DNA of 64,000 bases. Origin: an uncultured Eubacterium sp. (GTDB lineage Bacteria; Bacillota; Clostridia; Oscillospirales; Acutalibacteraceae). The first letter of the stretch is position 1. Each line of letters begins with the position of its first letter. The stretch lies in NCBI GenBank assembly GCA_910577195.1, contig CAJTLP010000007.1, positions 1 through 64,000 of the forward strand, in the 5' to 3' direction. Shown one piece after another: positions 56,750 to 64,000 of the stretch. Position numbers and translations under genes: made by a program. Under the pieces are notes generated by a model, which worked only from the letters and a program-made list of their open reading frames with translations, was not told the DNA's origin and did not search any database.

Positions 56750-57601
56750 ATGTTTAAACACGAAAATCTTAAGGGCAGAGTAGCTGTTGTAACAGGCGGC
56801 GGTGGAATACTCTGCGGTGCATTCGCAAAAACACTTGCCGAGCAAGGCTGCAAGGTTGCTGTTCTTGATCTGAATAAGGATGCTGCGCAGCAGTGTGCGG
56901 ATGAAATAAACAATAACGGCGGACAGGCTATTGCCATTGGCTGCAACGCTCTTGATTTGGAATCAATGGAGCAGGCAAGAGCTGAGATTAATGAAAAGCT
57001 CGGCACCTGTGACATTCTTCTCAACGGTGCAGGCGGCAACAATCCAAAGGGCTCAACAACTAAGGATACCCTTGAAAAAATTGATCTGGTTCAGAAAGAC
57101 GAAAATATCAAGACCTTCTTTGATCTTGACCCTGACGGAATCAGCTTTGTATTTAATCTTAATTTTTTAGGCACACTTATTCCTACTCAGGTATTCGCAA
57201 AGGATATGGCAGAAAAGGAAAAGGGCACAATCATTATGGTAACATCCATGAATGCCTATCGTCCGCTTACCCGTATCCCTGCATACAGCGCAGCTAAGGC
57301 TGCCGTAAAGAATTTCACAGAGTGGATGGCTGTTCACTTTGCTCCGCTGGGAATCCGTGTAAATGCAATTGCACCCGGATTTTTCTCAACAAAGCAGAAT
57401 GCAACCCTGCTCTGGAATGAGGACGGAACACCTACTGCACGTACAGGAAAGATCCTTGCCGCAACGCCTATGGAACGTTTCGGCGAACCTGAGGAGCTTT
57501 CAGGCACACTTCTCTTCCTTTGTGATGAGGAATATTCAGGATTTATTACAGGTGTAAACATTCCGGTTGACGGCGGTTTCAACGCTTATTCAGGAGTATA
57601 A
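56750..57601 (+). CDS. SDR-family D-mannonate oxidoreductase (fructuronate reductase)
   Basis: 283 residues. Short-chain dehydrogenase: GRVAVVTGGGGILCGAFAKTLA (cofactor motif), NGAGGN, MVTSMNAYRPLTRIPAYSAAK with the catalytic Ser-Tyr-Lys set, and IAPGFFSTKQN. Assigned as the SDR-type enzyme interconverting fructuronate and mannonate from its tight coupling to uxuA; classical UxuB belongs to another family and is not present here. The length and motifs are complete. Confidence 0.87.
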   Translation: MFKHENLKGRVAVVTGGGGILCGAFAKTLAEQGCKVAVLDLNKDAAQQCADEINNNGGQAIAIGCNALDLESMEQARAEINEKLGTCDILLNGAGGNNPKGSTTKDTLEKIDLVQKDENIKTFFDLDPDGISFVFNLNFLGTLIPTQVFAKDMAEKEKGTIIMVTSMNAYRPLTRIPAYSAAKAAVKNFTEWMAVHFAPLGIRVNAIAPGFFSTKQNATLLWNEDGTPTARTGKILAATPMERFGEPEELSGTLLFLCDEEYSGFITGVNIPVDGGFNAYSGV

Positions 57602-57610
57602 TTGAATGTA

Positions 57611-57665
57611 ACGGACGGCTTGGGACAGTGCTGAAACACTGCACTGTATCCCCTTTGCCGTCTGT
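57611..57665 (+). other. Nested hairpin between the SDR gene and the GH30 gene
   Basis: ACGGACGGC (57611-57619) pairs with GCCGTCTGT (57657-57665) and, inside, GGGACAGTGC (57622-57631) pairs with GCACTGTATCCC (57641-57652). There is no T-run, so it may be a processing or attenuating structure rather than a simple terminator. Confidence 0.5.
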
Positions 57666-57686
57666 AATTATATAGGGGTAATAATT

Positions 57687-59294
57687 ATGGCAAAAAGTAA
57701 AACATTTAAGGTTGTGATTAGTATAATACTTGTCATTTTACTGATATTTATAGGTACAGGAGCTTACATCATTTTCGGTGTTGCAGGTATTGACGAAAAA
57801 CGCGTTTATCCGCAAAGTGAAGCTGTAATGAATAATTCCGGCACAGGAAAGACTGTTCTTGACACCGCAGCCACATATCAGACTATGAACGGCTTTGGTG
57901 CATCAGCCTGCTGGTGGAGTCAGGATATCGGAAACTGGGAAAACAGCGAGGAAATCCTTTCCTATCTTTACGACAGGGATAAGGGCATCGGTCTTAATAT
58001 TTACAGATACAATTTAGGTGCAGGCTCAATGGATGACGAACATATTCTGACTGAAAACAGAGGTACTGAATGCTTTTTAAATGCTGACGGAACATATGAT
58101 TTTTCAAAGGATAAAGCGGCTCAGAACTGCCTTGCCACCGCTAAAAAGCTCAGTGGTGATGATTTAAGAGTTACTCTGTTCTGCAACAGTGCACCTGTAA
58201 GCCTTACCAAAAACGGTGCAGGCTACTGTGCACCTGAAAAGGATGAGGACGCGGCTTGGGTTACAAATCTTGATGAAGCAAATTACGCAAAGTTTGCAGA
58301 CTTCTGTTATAACAGTGCCGATTATTTTTTAGGTGAAGGCTACAGGGTAACAGATGTTTCGCCCATTAACGAGCCGCAATATAACTGGCGTGCCTGGTAC
58401 AACGAGGACGGCTCCTATTCGGTAAACCAGGAGGGCTGCTATTATTCAAAGACAGAAGCAACAGCCTTGTACAATGCTATGATTGACAAATTTGAAGGCT
58501 CCGAGCTTGCAGGAAAGGGCTGTAACATTTCCATGTTTGAATCAGGCTCTGCTGAAGGCAAAGGCTCAACCTGTGCATCATACATAGACTGTATGCTTGG
58601 CAAAGGTCCTAAGTATATGTTCAAAAACAAGGAGCTGAGAAATTATTTTGATACAATCAGCCTTCATTCCTACTGGTCCTCACCGGAAACTAAGCAGCAC
58701 ACCGCCGAGTATCTTGCTGACAAATATTCACAGTACGATGTTGTCTGCACCGAATACTGCCAGATGACAAATGATGAAAATACAGGTGTATTCGATTTAA
58801 TATCCAAAGAGGAAAACGGCACAAACGGTATGACAATCGACTACGGCGTAGCAATGGCAAAGGTTATTGTTGATGATCTCACTATCCTCAATGCTAAGGA
58901 ATGGGACTGGTGGACTGCCTGCTCCTACGGAGTTTATCCTGACGGTCTGATTTACCTTAACCCTGATAATCACAAGGATATCCAGACATCAAAGAGATTG
59001 TGGTGCCTCGGAAACTTTTCAAAATTCATTAATGAGGGGGCAACAAGAATTGCCTGCTCAAGCGGCATTGAATCCATTTCAAGCTGTGCATTTGTGAATC
59101 CGGATAACAGCACAGTTATTGTTTATGTAAACGATACAGACAAGGACGAAAGCACAGCACTTCAGTGCGGCAATGATTATGCAGTTTATACCACAAATGA
59201 GAAATACAATCTTGAACAAACCGCATCAGGAAAAGCTGAAGAGGCAAATATCTCTGTTCCTGCAAAATCAGTGGTAACAGTCGTAATTCAATAA
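57687..59294 (+). CDS. GH30-family glycoside hydrolase, membrane-anchored or secreted
   Basis: 535 residues. The N-terminal hydrophobic helix (VVISIILVILLIFIGTGAYI) is a signal anchor without a lipobox. The catalytic TIM barrel begins ATYQTMNGFGASACWWSQ, with the acid/base Glu in DVSPINEPQYNW and the nucleophile Glu likely in VVCTEYCQM. A C-terminal beta domain follows. GH30 enzymes include beta-1,6-galactanases, glucosylceramidases and xylanases; the subfamily is not clear, but the nearby uronate genes make a glucuronosyl-glycan substrate plausible. Confidence 0.85.
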   Translation: MAKSKTFKVVISIILVILLIFIGTGAYIIFGVAGIDEKRVYPQSEAVMNNSGTGKTVLDTAATYQTMNGFGASACWWSQDIGNWENSEEILSYLYDRDKGIGLNIYRYNLGAGSMDDEHILTENRGTECFLNADGTYDFSKDKAAQNCLATAKKLSGDDLRVTLFCNSAPVSLTKNGAGYCAPEKDEDAAWVTNLDEANYAKFADFCYNSADYFLGEGYRVTDVSPINEPQYNWRAWYNEDGSYSVNQEGCYYSKTEATALYNAMIDKFEGSELAGKGCNISMFESGSAEGKGSTCASYIDCMLGKGPKYMFKNKELRNYFDTISLHSYWSSPETKQHTAEYLADKYSQYDVVCTEYCQMTNDENTGVFDLISKEENGTNGMTIDYGVAMAKVIVDDLTILNAKEWDWWTACSYGVYPDGLIYLNPDNHKDIQTSKRLWCLGNFSKFINEGATRIACSSGIESISSCAFVNPDNSTVIVYVNDTDKDESTALQCGNDYAVYTTNEKYNLEQTASGKAEEANISVPAKSVVTVVIQ

Positions 59295-59316
59295 CAGGCT
59301 TAACAGATAAAACACA

Positions 59317-59356
59317 AACACCGCATAAACTTGATGTTTATGCGGTGTTTTAAATT
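59317..59356 (+). terminator. Terminator between convergent genes
   Basis: AACACCGCATAAAC-TTGAT-GTTTATGCGGTGTT then TTAAATTTTTA; it can act for both directions. Confidence 0.85.
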
Positions 59357-59365
59357 TTTATTGGT

Positions 59366-60019
59366 TTATTTAACCTGCTTTTTCAGTAATAAATTCACTA
59401 TTCCGATAACGAATGCAATCGCACCAAACACAATGAAAATTCCATTTAAACCTATTGCTGACTGAAGCGCAGATGTCATCAGCAATGCCAGAGCAACGCC
59501 TGTCGGAATACCTGTTAATAATACTGCACAGTGATTTGCCTTACTGCTGTTTTCACAGGATGAAAGAATATTATGAATCATATCTATCACTGCAATCATA
59601 CCGCAGCATACACTGATCATCATAAAAACAACATTTGCAATAATCGCAATACCGCTTACCGTCTGAATAATCAAATCGCCTGTAAATCTGCTTATTGTAT
59701 AAGCTGATAATAATGGCAGAATCATCCACAAGGCACCCATTCCAATCATATAAAACGGATATATTTTTTTGCCCTTCGGTGCTTTTTTTGACTTAACAAG
59801 GAATGTTAAAAATGCAAGTATTCCGGCAACAAACAGCAGAACCTTAATCAGAAAATCCCTTAAAGGGTCACCCAAAAGCATTGCAATATTATATGTACCT
59901 GCAGTTTGCTTTATAAACGGAATATAATCATTGACCGAAACAACGGTACAAGCGGATAATATAACGGATGTTAAAAAATAAATAACAGAAGAACCTTTTT
60001 TATTTGCAGTTTTCATCAT
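59366..60019 (-). CDS. Polytopic membrane protein of unknown function
   Basis: 217 residues with about six predicted membrane helices (SVIYFLTSVILSACTVVSV at the N-terminus, FLTFLVKSKK loop, GIAIIANVVFMMISVCCGMI). No family recognised. It overlaps the GH18 gene by four bases (ATGA), so it is translationally coupled to it and probably works with that enzyme, for example in export or sensing; this is inference. Confidence 0.65.
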   Translation of the reverse strand: MMKTANKKGSSVIYFLTSVILSACTVVSVNDYIPFIKQTAGTYNIAMLLGDPLRDFLIKVLLFVAGILAFLTFLVKSKKAPKGKKIYPFYMIGMGALWMILPLLSAYTISRFTGDLIIQTVSGIAIIANVVFMMISVCCGMIAVIDMIHNILSSCENSSKANHCAVLLTGIPTGVALALLMTSALQSAIGLNGIFIVFGAIAFVIGIVNLLLKKQVK

Positions 60020-61476
60020 ATGTCCTCCTTAGCATTTGCAGCATTATTACCTAATGTTGTACGTGTATCAATAGTGGTTTTTATTGATTTAAGAAGACTC
60101 AGGTCGTTACCGTAAGGAACATCCTCTGTTGCAGTAAAAATCATGATTCCGCCGAGATTGTTTTCAATAGCATATGCGGTTTTATCCATAATCATCTGTG
60201 TGCCTGAAAACCACATACCGTCCGAGTAATTCTGAAATCTGTCGGCGGGGGTATAATCCGGATCATCAAAATTAATCCATATTCCGCCGCCGTCATCAGG
60301 TCTTGCATAAAACGGAACTCCCAGATTAATCTGTTCAGGCTTGAAACCTTTATTAAGGAAATACTGCACAGGCTGAACGGCACCGCTTGCAAAAGAGCTG
60401 TGATTTCCGTTTTCATCACATAAGTCGTAGCTCATAATTTCAATCTGATCGAGTGCATTTATTGCATCCTCTTCCATATAGAAATTCCATGGAGATACTG
60501 CACAGGACAGAAGCAGATTATGCTTTGAAAGTGCATTTTTCAAGTTGACAAGATGCTCGCTGAAAGTAATCCATTGCTGTTTATTCGGATATTCCCAGTC
60601 ATAGCTTACACCGTCAAAGCCGTACTCCAGCAGAAAACCAACAGTATTTTGAATTACCGTGTCTTTCTGTTCAGAGAAAACGACATCAGGATCACAGGCA
60701 TTGAAAAAGACTGTGGCAAAAATATCAACGTGCTTTTTGCCATAAAAATCCCTGATTTTCTGAACAGATGCTTTAAGCTCATCACCGGTGAGTCCGTCAG
60801 GAATAACAAGCTCACCCTGATTATTCCACTTAGCAGATGCAATAACGTGAATCTGATTTACCACATCGCAGTATTCAGGTGAAAGATAATTGCTTGATTC
60901 AGGGTCAAAAATTTCACCGTTAGCAAGCTGAGGAGTAACAACATAATCAGAAACTCTTATATTATCACGGACTTTTTTCTGTATATTATATACTTCAAAT
61001 TCTCTGATTTTAAAAATACTGTCTGACTCAGTAATTTCAAGCTTTATCTGCTTTGCCGTAACCGCATCGAAAGTGCAATAACGGTAATCATTAACGGCAT
61101 CCTGCTCATAAAATCTTTCCCAGTGGGCATTGCCGGGTGTTTCATCATAATAGGAAAGGACAAATTTTTTGATGTTCCAGCCCTTTTCACGCAGGATAAT
61201 CGTGTTAAAGGTTTGTTCCTCTTTAAAAGTGAGCACAAGTGAGTCTGTTGTACCGGAAGCTTTCCACGCTGAATTTGTATCTGAATCAACTGCTTTCCTT
61301 GCACTTGATTTGCCCTTACTATCCTCGATACTTTCAAACTGAGTAACTGCTAAATTTTCCGAATCGGCAGGACCCGGCAAATCCGAAAAGCCTTCGCCTG
61401 CAAAAGCAGTTGTACCGATAATCAATGCAAGACACAGTATAATTGCAACTGCAGAAATAATAATTTTCTTTTTCAT
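60016..61476 (-). CDS. Secreted GH18-family protein with discoidin (F5/8 type C) domain
   Basis: 486 residues. Signal peptide MKKKIIISAVAIILCLALII with an AFA cleavage site. A discoidin-like carbohydrate-binding domain (about 40-165, SSARKAVDSDTNSAWKASG) precedes a GH18 barrel with the active-site motif YGFDGVSYDWEYP (DxxDxE-type catalytic Glu). GH18 includes chitinases and endo-beta-N-acetylglucosaminidases acting on N-glycans or chitin. Downstream of the GH2 gene by 9 bases. Confidence 0.86.
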   Translation of the reverse strand: MKKKIIISAVAIILCLALIIGTTAFAGEGFSDLPGPADSENLAVTQFESIEDSKGKSSARKAVDSDTNSAWKASGTTDSLVLTFKEEQTFNTIILREKGWNIKKFVLSYYDETPGNAHWERFYEQDAVNDYRYCTFDAVTAKQIKLEITESDSIFKIREFEVYNIQKKVRDNIRVSDYVVTPQLANGEIFDPESSNYLSPEYCDVVNQIHVIASAKWNNQGELVIPDGLTGDELKASVQKIRDFYGKKHVDIFATVFFNACDPDVVFSEQKDTVIQNTVGFLLEYGFDGVSYDWEYPNKQQWITFSEHLVNLKNALSKHNLLLSCAVSPWNFYMEEDAINALDQIEIMSYDLCDENGNHSSFASGAVQPVQYFLNKGFKPEQINLGVPFYARPDDGGGIWINFDDPDYTPADRFQNYSDGMWFSGTQMIMDKTAYAIENNLGGIMIFTATEDVPYGNDLSLLKSIKTTIDTRTTLGNNAANAKEDI

Positions 61477-61485
61477 AATATCTCC

Positions 61486-64000
61486 TTATTTATTCTCAAC
61501 AGGTTCAACCTCAAATGAGAAATTGAGTGGCTTGAAATAACCGAAATCAATCATATGCTCCTTTGCAGGAATAGGACCGCAGCTTCCTGAGCCTGTTCCC
61601 CTTACAAAGCCGTCAATTGCAACAAAGGTTGTATCGGTATCCGGTAAATCCTCAATGTGCTTTGCCTTTGAAAGCTGCTCAAGTGTAAAGTGATTTGCAT
61701 TGAAATTGATATAGTTATAAAGTGCGGTAAACTTTAATCCGCTGCCATTTTTGTTTGTGAGCATGCCATATCGTACATCGCCCCTATTGCCAGAATCCTG
61801 AGGCTTGATATACTTATGCGCCATATCGGAAACCGTTGTTTCATACACACCGATTGGTGAATGCTCTTTGAAATCCGAATAGTTTTCAGCAGATCCTCTG
61901 CCGTAGTATTTTACATTTTCAAACTCATTCTTCAGCTCAGCATGAACGCCAAATCGAGGGAGTTGATCTGTAAGAGGGCAAACCTTGAACAGTGATGTGC
62001 TTACTGTGATTTTACCATTTTTGTCAAAGAAGTAATCAACATGTGCTCTTGCAAGAACAAATACTCCTCTTGTTACAAAATCATAAACAGTACTGATATA
62101 TTTAATATCGCCATTAATACCGTGCTTGCTCTTAACCTCACAGGAAACAAGCTTCGCCTTTGAACAATCAAGACCGATTATTTTCCAGAATATTACCATA
62201 TACTGGTCATTATCCAGCCTGCCCCTGTAGATATGCGGAACAAAGCCGTTTGCTTTATCAATCGGATTTGATTTAAGATATTCGACATTATTTTTTACAT
62301 AGCTGATAAGGCCCTTGCTCTTGTCAAACATTGCACTGCCGTTATCAAAGCTGACATTTATCATATTATCCTTAACGGATATATCAGCCGGCTTTGTCTG
62401 ATTGTCTGCCCTTTTCAGCTCTGCCTGTGAAACAATAACCTGCTCAACTGCAATCTCATCACCGCTGTTTTTATCCGTATAGATAAAGTTTACAAAAACA
62501 TCCTTATCGGTTTGGCTGAGGTGCTTTGAATGAATCTGCACCTTTTTCCTGCCCTGTGCAGGAATAACACTTGTAATCGTGCCAACCTCCTTGCTTTCTC
62601 CCTCAACAAGAACATCAAAATCAATTTTTATGTCAGCACTGTCCTTAAAGCTTTGCGTATTCCAGAGTTCAAAGATATTTCCGTTTAAAAGCTTTGCCCT
62701 TATCGGTCTGTAGCACACCTTCATCTCCAGTGCACCGCTTGACGGTTTGCGGTCAGGATAGAAAAGACCGTCCACACAGAAATTGCCGTCGTGGATAGGC
62801 TCGTTGTGGTCTCCGCCGTAGGTCCACTTGTACTTAGCATTTTCATCATAAACACTATGGTCTGCCCATTCCCAGATACATCCGCCCATAAACTGGTCAG
62901 AGGAATAGAACAGCTGCATATATTCTTCAAGTCCGCCCGGACCATTACCCATAGCGTGTGCATATTCGCACTGGAAGAACGGCTTGCCCTTGTACTTGTC
63001 ACCTGCAGTACCTTTCAGAATTTTTCTCATCAGATCAGGTGTGCCGTACATTCTTGACACAACATCATATGCCCAGCGTTTGCTGCGGATTGCACCCTCA
63101 TAGTGAACAGGAATTTCCGGATTGGCATTCTTAAGATACTCATAACAGAAATCCTGACACTTATAGCCGCCTGACTCGTTGCCGAGACTCCACATTGTGA
63201 TACTCGGATGATTCTTATCTCTGCCGTACATTCTCTTAACTCTGTCAAGATAATGTGTTGCCCAGCTTGTGTCATTGCTTAATCTGTTCGGATTATATGT
63301 GCTGTGCGGAACCGCATAAAATCCGTGCGTTTCAATATCAGCCTCATCAACAACATAAAGACCATACATATCACACATTGTTAAGAATGCAGGGTCAGGA
63401 GGATAGTGGGAGGTTCTAACCGCATTGCAGTTATACTCCTTCATCAGCTGAATATCAAGCTCCATATCCTCAAGGCTCATAGCGTAGCCCTTTGTCATAT
63501 GGGTATCGTGGTGATTTACACCCTTGAACTTGATTGCTTTGCCGTTGAAAAGAAATACCTCTCCCTGAATTTCAACATTTTTAAAGCCGCAGTATGTGCG
63601 AATTGCCTCAACCTCTTTATCATCCTTGTACAGAACAATGGTGAGCTCATAGAGATTTGGTGTTTCTGCAGTCCATTCAGCAACAGTAAGTTTTGAAAGA
63701 CTTATACCCTTTTCAGGCAGAAGCTCAGCACAGATAACAGGCTCTTTTTCTGCTGATTTTATTTCAATTTTTGTATTCTTTTCAAAACAACCCTCAACGG
63801 AAATATCAAGATTATATGTGCCGTCCCTGTTCTTTGATGAACGCAATGTAAAATCATTTATATAGCTGCTTTCAAACTCCGTGAGAAAAACATCACGGAA
63901 AATACCGTTTTCCCTGAACATATCCTGACACTCAAGATATGAACCGTTGCTCCATTTATAGTTAACGGCGAGAATTTCATTTGCTCCGTTATGCAGCAGC
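61486..64000 (-). CDS. GH2-family beta-galactosidase, 5' end beyond the window
   Basis: More than 837 residues; the frame stays open to base 64000 and reads NEILAVNYKWSNGSYLECQD in the jelly-roll domain, so the start lies outside the window. The catalytic domain has KGVNHHDTH, MWSLGNESGGYKC (acid/base Glu) and PFFQCEYAHAMGNG (nucleophile Glu), then IWEWADHS and the LacZ-type C-terminal beta-sandwich. No evidence for a signal peptide can be seen. Likely beta-galactosidase or related exo-glycosidase, first of a three-gene glycan operon. Confidence 0.92.
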   Translation of the reverse strand, partial: LLHNGANEILAVNYKWSNGSYLECQDMFRENGIFRDVFLTEFESSYINDFTLRSSKNRDGTYNLDISVEGCFEKNTKIEIKSAEKEPVICAELLPEKGISLSKLTVAEWTAETPNLYELTIVLYKDDKEVEAIRTYCGFKNVEIQGEVFLFNGKAIKFKGVNHHDTHMTKGYAMSLEDMELDIQLMKEYNCNAVRTSHYPPDPAFLTMCDMYGLYVVDEADIETHGFYAVPHSTYNPNRLSNDTSWATHYLDRVKRMYGRDKNHPSITMWSLGNESGGYKCQDFCYEYLKNANPEIPVHYEGAIRSKRWAYDVVSRMYGTPDLMRKILKGTAGDKYKGKPFFQCEYAHAMGNGPGGLEEYMQLFYSSDQFMGGCIWEWADHSVYDENAKYKWTYGGDHNEPIHDGNFCVDGLFYPDRKPSSGALEMKVCYRPIRAKLLNGNIFELWNTQSFKDSADIKIDFDVLVEGESKEVGTITSVIPAQGRKKVQIHSKHLSQTDKDVFVNFIYTDKNSGDEIAVEQVIVSQAELKRADNQTKPADISVKDNMINVSFDNGSAMFDKSKGLISYVKNNVEYLKSNPIDKANGFVPHIYRGRLDNDQYMVIFWKIIGLDCSKAKLVSCEVKSKHGINGDIKYISTVYDFVTRGVFVLARAHVDYFFDKNGKITVSTSLFKVCPLTDQLPRFGVHAELKNEFENVKYYGRGSAENYSDFKEHSPIGVYETTVSDMAHKYIKPQDSGNRGDVRYGMLTNKNGSGLKFTALYNYINFNANHFTLEQLSKAKHIEDLPDTDTTFVAIDGFVRGTGSGSCGPIPAKEHMIDFGYFKPLNFSFEVEPVENK

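Overview
The window comes from a low-GC Gram-positive chromosome of the class Clostridia, most likely a gut Oscillospirales/Ruminococcus-like bacterium. This rests on gene content and order (rimP-nusA-ylxR-ylxQ-infB-rbfA, rpmG-secE-nusG-rplK-rplA with rplJ-rplL, the sporulation pair yqfC-yqfD), AT-rich spacers, strong GGAGG ribosome sites and near-consensus TTGACA/TATAAT promoters. The species cannot be fixed from the sequence alone.

Layout. 1-4399: one end of an integrative mobilizable or conjugative element (relaxase, MobC-like protein, small DNA-binding protein, XRE repressor, tyrosine integrase) abutting the 3' end of rpsI. 4400-5243: rplM-rpsI. 5458-9852: a small protein, then a one-carbon operon metF / MetH-reactivation protein / MetH core / Fe-S-type Rrf2 regulator. 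9951-12577: a decayed 2.5-kb island that splits a tRNA-Arg(ACG) gene in its anticodon arm and carries a complete tRNA-Arg(ACG); its cargo is a putative ADP-ribosyltransferase with a small partner, plus fragments of an ATPase-type regulator and an integrase. 12673-17279: envelope and redox proteins of poorly known role. 17517-25310: hypothetical gene, lepA, a nucleotidyltransferase/PqqD/acyltransferase cassette, rlmD-type methyltransferase, ECF sigma/anti-sigma pair. 25453-30450: GtrA-like protein, metallophosphoesterase, GH63-like glycosidase. 30629-32953: bacterial tyrosine kinase module (CpsC-CpsD-CpsB). 33009-36219: uxaC-kdgK-kdgA. 36355-50671: AIM24-like protein, rpsF-ssb-rpsR, the long rimP-infB-ribF operon, and the rpmG-to-rplL ribosomal/transcription block. 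50892-55600: two flavoproteins, trmB, yqfC-yqfD. 55678-64000: uxuA, an SDR fructuronate reductase, GH30, membrane protein, discoidin-GH18 and a GH2 beta-galactosidase running off the window edge.

How the genes work together. uxaC, the SDR reductase, uxuA, kdgK and kdgA, in two loci about 20 kb apart, make a complete route from glucuronate to pyruvate and glyceraldehyde-3-phosphate. The neighbouring GH30, GH18 and GH2 enzymes suggest that the uronate comes from plant or host glycans. The met operon encodes a methionine synthase whose reactivation domain is a separate protein.

Three copies of a palindromic MITE-like repeat with 16-bp terminal inverted repeats (17327, 38218, 46644) lie between genes. 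The most interesting structures are the tRNA-Arg island with its replacement tRNA and ADP-ribosyltransferase cargo, the rpsI-associated mobilizable element, and the PqqD/nucleotidyltransferase/acyltransferase cassette.
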